The notes: generated by a model not told the origin, from the letters alone. A stretch of DNA of 64,000 nucleotides from G942493375 sp942493375 (GCA_942493375.1 OW818698.1:248001-312000), one strand, 5' to 3'. Positions 1-9,509 are shown, counted from the first letter of the stretch. Numbers and translations: made by a program.

Positions 1-570
1 CTTATAATGAAAGAACAAGCCAATGTAGGAGATTGTATTGATCACAACACAGAGCACCAGAGCCGCAAATACAGGTTTTGTAAAGCTCAGTTTTGTATAG
101 TTGATAAGAACCTTTACAAATGGCCATTCTATTAATATGGTCAAAAGCCATGTAGCAAAGATAAAACCGACCAAAACAAAACGCATAATACCGAGTGATA
201 TCCAGCTTGAGTCAGATTCTGACAATTCCGCCATAATGACCAATCCAATAAAAGCACTCACCAGATTAGCCAAAAGCAGCGGACCATACGCCTTTCCCAC
301 ACCAAGAGCCGATGGATGTTTCTGCAATCCAATACTATCCGCAGTAACCACTTCCATCTGCCCAAGCCATCGAGTTCTAAAAGCAGGAATCCGAAGCAAC
401 AACACAGCAGCAACTGCTTCCACAAGAGCAATAACAAAATTCAAAAATATAAGATGGCTATAACCCGCAACAACAATACCAGACCCCAGATTCGCATATG
501 CAGGTGCAGCTATGATAAAGAGAACCACAGCAATACAGCTAGTTTCCAGCCAACGTATATTTCGTTTCAT
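1..570 (-). CDS. Integral membrane protein with signal peptide, 3' end outside window
   Basis: The frame is open from an ATG at 570 on the minus strand to the left window edge (190 codons, no stop), so the C-terminus is missing. An AAGGA site lies 7 to 8 bases before the ATG. The N-terminus has a basic start, a hydrophobic stretch and an APAYA cleavage-like site near residue 26. Further hydrophobic segments lie at about residues 35-60, 100-120, 130-155 and 170-190, so it is a polytopic membrane protein. It begins 30 bases after the stop of the 107-residue gene and is probably in one operon with it. I do not recognise a family and see no catalytic motif. Confidence 0.7.
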   Translation of the reverse strand, partial: MKRNIRWLETSCIAVVLFIIAAPAYANLGSGIVVAGYSHLIFLNFVIALVEAVAAVLLLRIPAFRTRWLGQMEVVTADSIGLQKHPSALGVGKAYGPLLLANLVSAFIGLVIMAELSESDSSWISLGIMRFVLVGFIFATWLLTILIEWPFVKVLINYTKLSFTKPVFAALVLCVVINTISYIGLFFHYK

Positions 571-600
571 AATTATCCTTTACTACACAGCAATTCCGGG

Positions 601-924
601 TCAAGACATCCACTTGTTTATCCCAAACACTGCCACACTATCAGTCAGATACCAGACATCCACAGTCAATCCACCCCATCCCCATTCACCGGCTATCATG
701 TATTCATAATGGTTGACTGTTATAAATGGAAGTATGACATATGAAGCCCCAAAGCGCACTCTAGGGCCTCCGATAGCTGCGCCTCTTTTCATTTTGGCCG
801 CATCGTGGTAGTCAGCCACCGCCTTCCGAGCGATCTTTGTGTGGACTGCCGGTACACCCCATATCCAGGTAACCAAATACAACCCACCGACAATATACAA
901 CATCAGTCTTTTACGTTTAGTCAT
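601..924 (-). CDS. Small hypothetical membrane-anchored protein (107 aa)
   Basis: An ATG start at 924 follows a GGGGGTAG site. There is one N-terminal hydrophobic segment (about residues 8-25, YIVGGLYLVTWIWGV) after a basic MTKRKR start, which fits an inner-membrane anchor or uncleaved signal. The remaining 80 residues are soluble, rich in glycine and aromatic residues, and carry no motif I recognise. It lies directly upstream of the partial membrane protein at 1-570 and reads in the same direction. Possibly the two proteins work together. No function can be assigned. Confidence 0.6.
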   Translation of the reverse strand: MTKRKRLMLYIVGGLYLVTWIWGVPAVHTKIARKAVADYHDAAKMKRGAAIGGPRVRFGASYVILPFITVNHYEYMIAGEWGWGGLTVDVWYLTDSVAVFGINKWMS

Positions 925-987
925 CTGCTACCCCCACATCCGAGTATAACGCCTTTCCCTTTCCGTGTATTCCGTGGTTGAATTCCC

Positions 988-1365
988 CTACTTCACAATC
1001 CGCTCGATCTGCGCTTTAGGGTGATGATTGAAATTGACCAGGAAACCTAATTCCAGTCCGGATGCATGTAGATAATGTTGGACCAGTGCAAAGTGTTCAT
1101 TAGTTAGTTCAGCTACAGCTTTAATCTCCACAATGATCTGATCAAAGCATATAAAATCCGGTTTGTATATCTGCTGCAGAGGCAAACCCTTATAGTATAT
1201 TAGCAGTTCCTTGTGGGAGCTAAATGGTATCTCCTGACTACGGAATTCCTTTTCCAGGCACTCCTGATAAACAGCTTCCAAAAACCCGCAGCCAATCTCC
1301 CGGAAAACTTCAAAAATCGCCCCACGTATCCGAAAACTCTCTTCCTCAAATTTCAAAACAGGCAT
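988..1365 (-). CDS. GxxExxY family protein, PD-(D/E)XK nuclease fold
   Basis: This 125-residue protein matches the GxxExxY family by length and by its name-giving motif G27-FLEAV-Y33. A PD-(D/E)XK-like pattern is visible: P69-D70 followed by E80-I-K82, with the spacing usual for nuclease-fold proteins. The family has no settled function. The ATG at 1365 follows a strong GGAGGT. Inverted copies of one repeat flank the gene: ccgtgtattccgtggtt ends 7 bases after its stop, and the reverse complement begins about 22 bases before its start as one end of a 172-bp inverted-repeat element. This arrangement suggests that gene and repeat are linked, but nuclease activity and mobility are inference. Confidence 0.85.
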   Translation of the reverse strand: MPVLKFEEESFRIRGAIFEVFREIGCGFLEAVYQECLEKEFRSQEIPFSSHKELLIYYKGLPLQQIYKPDFICFDQIIVEIKAVAELTNEHFALVQHYLHASGLELGFLVNFNHHPKAQIERIVK

Positions 1366-1387
1366 TTGCGTTACCTCCTTTTTTTAA

Positions 1388-1559
1388 TAACCACGGAATA
1401 CACGGAATACACGGAAAAAAGAAGGGAAACAAACAGATATAGAACCCAAACAAGATTAAGACAGACCAAACCACCAACACAACACTTGAACTACATCATG
1501 ATATCACAAGGTATTTATTATTTTGCATTTTTCCGTGTATTCCGTGTATTCCGTGGTTA
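1388..1559. repeat. 172-bp element with perfect 30-bp terminal inverted repeats
   Basis: The left arm (1388-1417) and right arm (1530-1559) are exact reverse complements over 30 bases. Each arm is itself built from a 9-10 bp unit (cacggaata) repeated about three times. The 112-bp core has no coding frame that looks real. The element lies just upstream of the GxxExxY ribosome binding site. I saw no target duplication next to the arms. Single arms of the same family recur at 959-980, 12196-12218, 50048-50068 and 50227-50246. Confidence 0.85.
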
Positions 1560-1664
1560 ATAAAGGGGAGAAGCTAAGGAAAAGCACAGTGTGACGCACA
1601 AAAAAGCAACACGCCACACTGCACAATTGTCGTTATATTTTCATTGACTCTGTGGTGATAAGAA

Positions 1665-4091
1665 TCATTCAGTGGTCACGATCTCGTAGATCGCGGCATT
1701 CCTTGTCTTGTTCGTATCTACTGTTATCTTACCTGTCAGTGGTTGCCTTTTGCCGGACAGGCGGTCTATCAGCATCAGTCCTTTACCACCCTTTGGCAGC
1801 ATTTTCGTGTTGATATTCAGGGTCATCTTGCTACCGACTCCCTGGTTGCTGTAGGAGAGGACCGTGATCAGGGCTATTCTGCCTTTCTTGGCCAGCATAT
1901 GGACACGGACCCGGTTGGTAACGTCCAGTTTGATCATTACCTGTTTGCCTTCAAGGTCCATCCCTTGAATAAGCGTTTCGTCACCGGGTGTCTTGGTGAC
2001 ACTCACCAGATTGTCCGCCCTCACTCCGTCCGCGTAGTAATCCTCAATATCCGCAATCAGAGTGTGGACTTTTGAAAGCCCGACCATGAACCTGGCATCT
2101 GTGAATCCGTTTGTACCAATATAGTAACCAACACCCTTTATTGCTTTGCTGCTGGACAGGTAAGAGAGCAACTGGAACCTGAACGTCAGAGGGTCTTCCA
2201 GCTCTGCTCCCATTGAAAGGTTCAACAGAGGCATCAGGTCCGTTCCACCCTTTGCCTTTCCAAATAGACCTGCAGCATCACCCTCTGTTACAAAGTTCAA
2301 ATATGCATCCCCGAAATATCCGCTGGCATACCACTGAGGCATATTATAATCAATGTGCTTTGCCCACCTCATATTCTCCGCAGGTGTCAGAGAATCAAAT
2401 CCACCTGGTCCATATGTGGAAGCAGTGTTAACCATCTTTATGCCGGGGTTAACTTTCCTCGATTCCTCACTCCAGAGGTCTACAAGCTTCGTATAAAGCC
2501 CCATGTTAAAAAGTTGCCAGTCCTTCTTCCAATCCCCAGAAAGCTTATCAATCGTTACCTGAGCAGCATCAACCCCTTTATATTTCGCAAAAGCAGCCAG
2601 TGTAGATGCATCATAGCTCTGGTACATCCCCTCCAGAGAATCATTTACGATTCCAGTGTATTTGAAAGGCAGATTCATCCTCGCAGGCCTGTTCAGCACA
2701 TTGATCCATGCTGCCATTGAGGACTCCATCCAGGCCCTTCCTCTGTTAGCAGCATAGTTGAAGTTATAAAGATTCTTGAGCACAGTTCCATCCCTGCTTA
2801 CAACGTACATATCCTTGTCGTTGATCTTTTCAGATATATCGCTGTAGACTACCCCACCAGATGTTTCCAGCATCGAAGAGAAATTGGGCCAGAAAGTTCG
2901 TATACCGCTTTTATACGCAGCTTTCAGCACCAGTTCCTCTTTAGTAGGAACCCCAGTAACCTTCTCCGGAGGAAGTCCGTAGTCGCTCCAGACATTTAAC
3001 CCCATCATTTTAAACTGCCCGGGAAGCGCCTTGATCCGTTCATCCAGACTTTGCATCCAATTCTGCACCGCATAAAACATCACATAGTATCTTTTGGGAG
3101 ACCGGACAATCTTTGGAGGATCGATCACCACCAGCTTATATGTTTCACTGGCTAATACATCCTCCCCATCAGTGATCTCAATAACCATCTTTCCATCTCT
3201 GGCAGGAACATTCGAAAGCCACAAGCCTCCGAATCCCTGGGGCACTGTGTATCCGCTGACATACCTGAGCAGTGGGAAAGTATACTCAACATATTTCCTG
3301 CCATCTCTCACAACAGACTGATGCTGAATCTTTACCTCTTCTGCAGCATTCATTCTATACGCGTGAATAATTTCTTCGTTCAAACCTGACACTTTGACCG
3401 GATCGGATGCAAGGATATGCATTACAGGTTTCTTGAGCCTGGTTGGATCGATACATGAAGTAAACACATCAACCCACTGCAAGCTGTTCTTAAGGCAATT
3501 CTGAATCCCCAGAGCATTGTCTTTACTGCTGGGATGGAGTTCTATATACACAGCGGGAGCCTTCAGAGTAATATCCGTCACCTTTTCCAGGCATACATCA
3601 TCAACAGCAATCCCATAGGACGGACTATACAGGCTTGCTTCATATTCACCCTGGGAACTGATCTTAAAATCAGCCCAGATAAGCCTGTATTTCTGGCTGA
3701 TAACAGGTAGAGTGGACTTCTGATCACCCAGTTTTATCTGCACCAATGAATAATCCTGCATCCCGTTTGCCCTTACCCATGCAGACAGCCTGTATGTTCC
3801 AGGCTCCAGATTAACTTTCTGCACAAGATAAGTCTGCCTGTCGCTGGAGTATATCTCCACAGCATTCCTGCCTGAATGCGGTTTTGCATCAGCGTGTCCA
3901 CCTCCATTTGCAGTTAAATGGTAGTGATAAGTCTGGTCACCGCCGTTGGCGTCCCTGATTGTCCACCCACTCGACCATCCAGCCGGGTCTTCAAACCCGG
4001 GGTTTACGAGCAGGTTCTGAGCAAACGCAGACGAGTAAATCAATCCTGATGCAAGTAGTGCCAGAAAAGTCGTGAATATACGGTGTTTCAT
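1665..4091 (-). CDS. Secreted carbohydrate-active protein: CBM-like domain plus TIM-barrel-like region
   Basis: The 808-residue protein starts at the ATG at 4091, 9 bases after GGAG. The longer TTG frame is rejected because its first codons are that ribosome site. A signal peptide is clear (MKHRIF, hydrophobic core, SSAFA cut site near residue 24). The mature protein opens with NLLVNPGFEDP, the usual start of a CBM4/9-like jelly-roll (about 25-160). Beta-rich sequence follows to about 330, then an alpha/beta region with W- and Y-rich segments typical of TIM-barrel hydrolases (about 335-690), and a small beta C-terminus. I cannot place it in a numbered GH family or name catalytic acids. It is probably exported to act on polysaccharide. 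Confidence 0.75.
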   Translation of the reverse strand: MKHRIFTTFLALLASGLIYSSAFAQNLLVNPGFEDPAGWSSGWTIRDANGGDQTYHYHLTANGGGHADAKPHSGRNAVEIYSSDRQTYLVQKVNLEPGTYRLSAWVRANGMQDYSLVQIKLGDQKSTLPVISQKYRLIWADFKISSQGEYEASLYSPSYGIAVDDVCLEKVTDITLKAPAVYIELHPSSKDNALGIQNCLKNSLQWVDVFTSCIDPTRLKKPVMHILASDPVKVSGLNEEIIHAYRMNAAEEVKIQHQSVVRDGRKYVEYTFPLLRYVSGYTVPQGFGGLWLSNVPARDGKMVIEITDGEDVLASETYKLVVIDPPKIVRSPKRYYVMFYAVQNWMQSLDERIKALPGQFKMMGLNVWSDYGLPPEKVTGVPTKEELVLKAAYKSGIRTFWPNFSSMLETSGGVVYSDISEKINDKDMYVVSRDGTVLKNLYNFNYAANRGRAWMESSMAAWINVLNRPARMNLPFKYTGIVNDSLEGMYQSYDASTLAAFAKYKGVDAAQVTIDKLSGDWKKDWQLFNMGLYTKLVDLWSEESRKVNPGIKMVNTASTYGPGGFDSLTPAENMRWAKHIDYNMPQWYASGYFGDAYLNFVTEGDAAGLFGKAKGGTDLMPLLNLSMGAELEDPLTFRFQLLSYLSSSKAIKGVGYYIGTNGFTDARFMVGLSKVHTLIADIEDYYADGVRADNLVSVTKTPGDETLIQGMDLEGKQVMIKLDVTNRVRVHMLAKKGRIALITVLSYSNQGVGSKMTLNINTKMLPKGGKGLMLIDRLSGKRQPLTGKITVDTNKTRNAAIYEIVTTE

Positions 4092-4137
4092 TGATACAAA
4101 CTCCAATACAACGTTCTATTGAGCGCATGATAGCATA

Positions 4138-5079
4138 TTATTGTTCGTTTGTTCTATCCATTTTCAGGAAACCTCTGGGAGACATCCCTGTTGCACGGCT
4201 GAAGGTCTTTGACAGGTGGTAAATGTCACAGAACCCCATCTGGACTGCTATGATCTTTAATGGTGTCCCCATTCTCAGCAGGTGTTTAACCTTCTCTATG
4301 CGGAGTGCCAGATAAGTATTCAGAGGAGTCTCTCCTGTCAGTTCTCTATATCTGTGAGAGAGGGTCGATGTGCTGACATTTATATGCCCTGCGATGTCCT
4401 GCAGCGTTATTGGTTCATCTATATGGTTAGTAAGGTAACTCCGCACTGCACCTGCCAGTTCACCTTCAACAACCTGAGTATCAGTTTTTATATGCCACGT
4501 ATCATCATCCCGATATTCACAACAATGCAGCAAATCTATAAGCTTGCACAGTTCCGCCTGAGCTTTCCAGAGACCGTTATGCCCGTATTGTCTCCCTACC
4601 TCTGCTGCATTATGCAACAATTGCAGGATACGGTTATCAGAATCTGCAATACGGGCAAATGGCTGACTGCCACCTGTGAACCTCTCAAGCCCAGCGATTT
4701 CCCCATGCTGGAAGCACACATATGCACCGTGCCAGGGGCCTTCCATATCACGTTTGTCCTCCCAGTAAGGTGTGTTTGGGGCATATATATGAGCAGTCGA
4801 TCTTTTACGTTCGATCCATGGCATGCTGGTCGAACCCACACGGACAAGACCCGTATCTGAATCACTGTAATCTATAACCCAGTAAGGTTGCACAATCCGT
4901 CCACTCAGTATTGCCCCGCTGTGCCTGTGTTCAGCCGCACACAATATCATAAAACCAGCATCAACCGGAACATCCCAGGTAAACGTATGCAGAATGTCAT
5001 TCGTCATCAAACAGGCCTCCGTAACAATTGCAGGATTACACAAGTATTCTGCATGAAATGCCATTTCACCTGTATACAA
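4138..5079 (-). CDS. AraC-family transcriptional regulator
   Basis: The C-terminal third (about residues 210-310) is a standard AraC double helix-turn-helix: ITLQDIAGHINVSTSTLSHRYRELTG is the first helix pair and IIAVQMGFCDIYHLSKTFSRATGMSPRGF the second, with the family signature. The N-terminal 200 residues resemble the cupin-like sugar-sensing half. The regulator is transcribed away from the cytoplasmic glycosidase at 5135 with only about 55 bases between them, so it most likely controls that gene and perhaps itself in response to a sugar. The start is uncertain: TTG at 5079 follows AGGG, and ATG at 5064 follows AGGTGA with short spacing. Confidence 0.9.
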   Translation of the reverse strand: MYTGEMAFHAEYLCNPAIVTEACLMTNDILHTFTWDVPVDAGFMILCAAEHRHSGAILSGRIVQPYWVIDYSDSDTGLVRVGSTSMPWIERKRSTAHIYAPNTPYWEDKRDMEGPWHGAYVCFQHGEIAGLERFTGGSQPFARIADSDNRILQLLHNAAEVGRQYGHNGLWKAQAELCKLIDLLHCCEYRDDDTWHIKTDTQVVEGELAGAVRSYLTNHIDEPITLQDIAGHINVSTSTLSHRYRELTGETPLNTYLALRIEKVKHLLRMGTPLKIIAVQMGFCDIYHLSKTFSRATGMSPRGFLKMDRTNEQ

Positions 5080-5134
5080 ATTGCCCTAAAGTGTATGTAA
5101 TGAACTATATACTATCCAATTGGAGGATATTGAT

Positions 5135-7720
5135 TTGTATTCAATAGCAATAGAGTGGAAAGAGGGTTCTCCCAAGGGGCAGATATTTGTCCGTGATGGT
5201 GAGCTTAAATCTCTTGAAATAGCATCAAAAAACGGTTCAGTGCAGGGAGAGAATTTCTCCTTTGAATCCGGAGCATGCAGGCTGGCAGTTAACATCGAAA
5301 CCAGCTCAGATGTATGCATAGTATCAGTTGCTACTAGCGATAACCCGTTTAGTTTCCTTCTCAGGGATGTCAGCAGCGATTTCCCCGTATTTGTAGAACG
5401 GTACGGAGTAGCAGTTATTCCAGCTACCGACAGCCGCAGCTATTGTGAAATAGACAAAGCTATCAAAGCCCTGGACCTGAAGAAAAAGATACAGGTAATC
5501 GATGCTGAAGAAGAAGAATCCTTCGAAAATGCTTCCAAATACACCAGAGTCATGCACAGCCCGACATGGCTTGGGTTGAGTAGAGACCCTCGTTTCTTCC
5601 AGTTTATCGACAGCTACGAAACAGGCCTGCGCATAAGCCCGTTATATCCGGTCGGAGGGCACAATGTCAAAGAAGACAGAGGATACATTCCCTACCAGTT
5701 CAATGTCCAGGTAGGCCGGGGAGCCAGTTGTGTTGCAGATATGCACAGAAGACTGGAAGATGGAGTCCTGCCTATTATACACGGGACTGTTGTAGATGAA
5801 GAACTATCCTACAACTATACAGTCTTTACATCTCTGGAATATTCCCCGCTTACTCTGGAAACATTGGAAGGCTGGGACTATCTGGAATCCGCATCTGTAT
5901 CTGCCGGAATGATGATCACACCGGAGCAGGAAGAGCGCCTGAAGGGATTCACCCCGGCAGCTTGTGCACAGCGGGAGCAAACTGTATTCTATGGTAGGGT
6001 TACTGCTGTAAACAATGCCAAAGTCCCAAGATACGCCTGGTTCAGAGCCCCTGTTCCTCTAGACATAACTACCCAGACTTACTACACCGATGGACTCGCT
6101 ACCTGTGAGGAAGGCCTATACTTCTGCACAGCCAAGCATAAGGCCAAACCACTTTCCAAGGATGAATCCGCAGTCCTGCTGAAACCCGGTCAAACTGTTG
6201 CATGGGAGTTCGCCATGCCTCACAGTCAGGTATCAAAAGAACGGGCGATCAAACTGCTGGAGCAGGATTTCGACCAGCGCCATGAAGAATGCCGCAAATT
6301 CTGGCTCTCCAAACTCGATAAAGCAGCCAGCATAAAAGTCCCTGAGCAGCGGATAGATGAAATGATCCATGCTGGACTGTTGCATGTTGATACCTCATCA
6401 TTCGGAAAAGAACCAGATGGTCCGATAGCTGTGAACGTAGGTGTATATGCTCCGATCGGGACAGAGAGCTCTCCGATCATTCAGTTTATGGATTCAATGG
6501 GCTGGCACGATGTTGCAGAACGGTCACTGGATTTCTTCTTCGAAACGATGCACGATGATGGGTTCGTCCAGAACTACAGCGGTTATGAGGTCGAGACCCA
6601 GGCATTCCTATGGTGTGCAGGGGAGCACTATCGATACACCAGAGACACTGCGTGGGTCAAACGAGTTGAGCCAAAACTGATCAAAGCGTGCGATTATCTG
6701 CGAACCTGGCGTGAAAAGAACAGTAAAGAGGAACTGATCGGCAAAGGTTATGGAATGCTGGATGGTAGAGTCGCAGACCCCGCAGACCGCTACCGCTACT
6801 ACATGGCCAATGCATACTACAGCCTGGGCTTGCATAGAGTTGCAGAGATGTTGAAAGCTATTGGTTCTGATCAAGCTGAAAAGCTGCAAGTTGAAGCTAA
6901 AGCAGTATGCGGCGATGTCAGGAAAGCAGTGTCAGATTCTATTGCCAGGAGCCCTGTCGTGCCTCTGGGTGATGGAACCTGGTGCCCGACAATTCCCGGA
7001 TGGGCAGAAGCAGGAGCACTCTCATTCATGGTCCTGGACAGAACTCCGGACTATACACACTTCACATCAGTCGCACACGACTCTATAATCGGCCCAATGT
7101 ATCTGATCTTCAGTGAAGTGCTGGAACCGACTGAGCCCATAGCTAATGCAATAATGGACTACCATACAGACCTGTTCGTCAATAGGAATGTAGCATTCAG
7201 CCAACCTTACTATTGCAGAAACATCTGGGCACACCTCAAACGGGGTGAGGTAAAAGCGTTCATAAAGACCTACTACAACGGTTTCTCAGGCCTATCCGAC
7301 AGAGACACCTACGATTGGTGGGAGCATTACTTCTTCGCAAGTCCTCATAAGACCCATGAGGAAGGCTGGTTCCTGCTGGAGACCCGCTGGATGCTCTACA
7401 TAGAGGATAAAAACACTCTGAACCTGCTTCCTGCCGTCCCAAGAAAATGGCTGGAAGATGGCAAAGTGATCGAGATAGACGGTGCCGCCAGCTACTTCGG
7501 CCCGATATCTTATCGAATAGAGTCCGACCTGAAAAACAACCGGATAAAAGTAAAAGTAGAATGCAACTCCGACCGCAAACCGGAGAGCATCAACATAAGA
7601 CTCCCCCACCCGGAAGGCCTAAAAGCCAAGCGCACATCCGCCGGAACCTACAATCCTGCAACAGAGTCCGTTTTAGTAGATTCATTCAACGGATCAATAG
7701 AACTGGTGGTTGGATTCTAG
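5135..7720 (+). CDS. Cytoplasmic six-hairpin (alpha/alpha)6 glycosidase, GH78/GH95-like architecture
   Basis: The 861-residue protein starts at the TTG at 5135, 8 bases after GGAGG. The upstream in-frame TTG at 5120 overlaps that site. There is no signal peptide. An N-terminal beta-rich part (1 to about 390) precedes an (alpha/alpha)6 barrel region (about 400-750) with aromatic helices such as ETQAFLWCAGEHYRYTRD. A C-terminal beta domain begins with NTLNLLPAVPRKWLEDGK, typical of rhamnosidase- and fucosidase-type enzymes. It probably cleaves a plant- or algal-type oligosaccharide after uptake. The divergent AraC gene next door is its likely regulator. The exact family and the catalytic acid are not resolved. 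Confidence 0.75.
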   Translation: MYSIAIEWKEGSPKGQIFVRDGELKSLEIASKNGSVQGENFSFESGACRLAVNIETSSDVCIVSVATSDNPFSFLLRDVSSDFPVFVERYGVAVIPATDSRSYCEIDKAIKALDLKKKIQVIDAEEEESFENASKYTRVMHSPTWLGLSRDPRFFQFIDSYETGLRISPLYPVGGHNVKEDRGYIPYQFNVQVGRGASCVADMHRRLEDGVLPIIHGTVVDEELSYNYTVFTSLEYSPLTLETLEGWDYLESASVSAGMMITPEQEERLKGFTPAACAQREQTVFYGRVTAVNNAKVPRYAWFRAPVPLDITTQTYYTDGLATCEEGLYFCTAKHKAKPLSKDESAVLLKPGQTVAWEFAMPHSQVSKERAIKLLEQDFDQRHEECRKFWLSKLDKAASIKVPEQRIDEMIHAGLLHVDTSSFGKEPDGPIAVNVGVYAPIGTESSPIIQFMDSMGWHDVAERSLDFFFETMHDDGFVQNYSGYEVETQAFLWCAGEHYRYTRDTAWVKRVEPKLIKACDYLRTWREKNSKEELIGKGYGMLDGRVADPADRYRYYMANAYYSLGLHRVAEMLKAIGSDQAEKLQVEAKAVCGDVRKAVSDSIARSPVVPLGDGTWCPTIPGWAEAGALSFMVLDRTPDYTHFTSVAHDSIIGPMYLIFSEVLEPTEPIANAIMDYHTDLFVNRNVAFSQPYYCRNIWAHLKRGEVKAFIKTYYNGFSGLSDRDTYDWWEHYFFASPHKTHEEGWFLLETRWMLYIEDKNTLNLLPAVPRKWLEDGKVIEIDGAASYFGPISYRIESDLKNNRIKVKVECNSDRKPESINIRLPHPEGLKAKRTSAGTYNPATESVLVDSFNGSIELVVGF

Positions 7721-7730
7721 TAAAAAACAC

Positions 7731-8484
7731 AATAAACCGCGAATCACGCTAAAGCACGCGAAAATGAATATATTACCCTTTTCGCGTGCTTTAGCGTATT
7801 TAGCGGTTCCCTTAAATAGTTAATATTATGGTATTACCAGACAATCACCAAGATAAGCAAACCATTCCCTCTCCGGCATCAGGGAGCGGATACAGTGGGC
7901 GTGGTCAAGGGAGTTTGTCAGGCTGGCTTTCATTTTACCCCTGGTATTCGCGGCCTCTGGTTTATATCCATACTTTTCAGCAACCATAATAAACCGCTAA
8001 TCACGCGAAAATGCATGTATTTCCCTTTTCGCGTGCTTTAGCGTGTTTAGCGGTTCCCTAGAAAAAGTTCAGATTCATGGCATTGCCAGATAGTCACCAA
8101 GATAAGCAAACCGTTCCCTTTCCGGCATCAGTGAGCGGATATAGTGGGCGTGGTCAAGGGAGTTTGTCAGGCTGGCTTTCATTTTATCCCGGGTTTTCGC
8201 AGCTTCTGGTTTATAGCCGAACTTTTCAGCAACCATAATAAACCGCTAATCACGCGAAAATGCATGTATTTCCCTTTTCGCGTGCTTTAGCGTATTTAGC
8301 GGTTCCCTAAAAAAAGTGCAGATTCATGGCATTGCCAGATATTCACCAAGATAAGCAAACCGTTCCCTCTCCGGCATCAGGGAGCGGATATAGTGGGCGT
8401 GGTCAAGGGAGTTTGTCAGACTGGCTTTCATTTTATCCCTGGTGTTCACGGCCTCTAGTTTATGCCCGAACTTATCAGCAACCA
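7731..8484. repeat. Three tandem units of gene 3' tail plus inverted-repeat module
   Basis: Units lie at 7731-7987, 7988-8236 and 8237-8484. Each holds a palindromic module (aaccgctaatcacgcg ... cgcgtgctttagcg ... tttagcggtt) followed by about 160 bases matching the 3' end of the glycosidase gene at 8324-9349. The third unit is the authentic gene end; the other two are pseudo-tails outside the gene. The first unit has the longest palindrome arms and the most diverged tail. The block fills the gap between the genes at 5135 and 8324, and I see no further gene in it. Confidence 0.9.
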
Positions 8485-9349
8485 CAAACATCCAATAGTC
8501 CGAAGCTTCAGGGAATTTCCTGACCAGTTCCTTGCCAAGTATCTTAGCTGCAGGATCTTTTGGACTCATAATGTAAACTAACGCCATAGCATTCGCCATA
8601 CCACCCGGATACCATACGTCCATACCTTTTTCCAAAGAGCCATCATTTACCATAGCATAAGCAAACCTGTTATCACTTTTCAACCAAAGCTTCCGTATCC
8701 CCACCCTATTCTGCTCCAGAATCAGTTTCCATTCTTTCAATTGAGCCTTATCGTTACATAACCGTGCAAGCTCAACCGCACTCCTAAGACCAAGCCGCAC
8801 CTCAATATTGTCCATCAAATACTTCACCGGATACTTCGGAGTAGCATAGGTCAATCCATCATCCTGCCACGTAAGCTTTATCGCGCCTACGCATTTGTCC
8901 ATACTGGGATAGATCCGCTTCAACCAGGTAGTATCCTTGGTAACATAATAAGTCTCATAACAAAGCCAGATAAATGTAGCTGCATAGGAGTCAGTAGAAT
9001 CATATGTATTAGTAGCTTTAGGCAACTCTCTGGTGCCCGAGTAATCATACGTCGTCCCATCAGGGTTCATATGAGAGATATACCAGTCAGCATAACGCAG
9101 AACAGCACTCAAGTAGCGTTTATCTTTAGTTAACTGATAAGCCCTGAGCAGTCCCATCGCCGAAAAGTTGGCAAAATAAGGCACCCCTCGAATATCCTGC
9201 TCCGGATTCATAGCAATCAACCCATCACTCAACTGACATTTCAAAATGTAATCAGCCGACACCCGCGCCTGCGCCTTGATATCCACCCGATCAGCACAAG
9301 CAGCATTTCCAAAAACTAAAAGCAGCACTAATAACAGAAATCTTTGCAT
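8324..9349 (-). CDS. Secreted six-hairpin glycosidase-like protein
   Basis: The 341-residue protein starts at the ATG at 9349 after AGGTAA. The longer frame from 9388 reads through an interspersed repeat and is rejected. A signal peptide is visible (MQRFLLLVLLLVFGNAACA). The rest is helical with repeated patterns such as YFANFSAMGLLRAYQLTKDKRYL and YAATFIWLCYETYYVTKDTTWL, as in six-hairpin glycosidase-like proteins (D-glucuronyl C5-epimerase or GH88/GH105-like). No specific family is claimed. Its last 54 or so codons are present in two further copies downstream, which may allow the gene end to be exchanged by recombination. Confidence 0.7.
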   Translation of the reverse strand: MQRFLLLVLLLVFGNAACADRVDIKAQARVSADYILKCQLSDGLIAMNPEQDIRGVPYFANFSAMGLLRAYQLTKDKRYLSAVLRYADWYISHMNPDGTTYDYSGTRELPKATNTYDSTDSYAATFIWLCYETYYVTKDTTWLKRIYPSMDKCVGAIKLTWQDDGLTYATPKYPVKYLMDNIEVRLGLRSAVELARLCNDKAQLKEWKLILEQNRVGIRKLWLKSDNRFAYAMVNDGSLEKGMDVWYPGGMANAMALVYIMSPKDPAAKILGKELVRKFPEASDYWMFVVADKFGHKLEAVNTRDKMKASLTNSLDHAHYIRSLMPERERFAYLGEYLAMP

Positions 9350-9370
9350 ATTATTGGTTACCTGTTTTTT

Positions 9371-9509
9371 ATTATCCGCAGATTTCACAGATTAACGCAG
9401 ATTATTTTAATATCCTAAACGGTCTATTTAGAACTGTATGCTTGTACAAAACTGAACGGTAGTATTCCATATTAAAAATCTGCGCAAATCTGCGAAATCT
9501 GCGGATAAT
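9371..9509. repeat. Inverted-repeat element of the tctgcg family
   Basis: The left arm (9371-9404, reading attatccgcagatttcacag) and the right arm (9476-9509, ending aaatctgcggataat) are imperfect reverse complements around a core of about 70 bp without a gene. Each arm carries three tctgcg units about 10 bases apart. The left arm lies just upstream of the start of the glycosidase gene at 9349, and the right arm forms the end of the neighbouring tandem block. Confidence 0.8.

Noticed and set aside
101..744. Plus-strand frames over the first 750 bases
   Set aside because: They lack ribosome sites and protein-like composition; the minus-strand partial membrane protein and the 107-residue gene explain the region.
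5120..5134. TTG start inside TTGGAGG for the six-hairpin glycosidase
   Set aside because: This TTG is part of the Shine-Dalgarno site of the TTG at 5135. The same error was avoided at 4091, 15561, 27451, 35049 and 57263.
9350..9388. Upstream start for the glycosidase gene (13 extra residues)
   Set aside because: The extra residues are translated from a tctgcg repeat, and the ATG at 9349 has its own AGGTAA site and begins the signal peptide.
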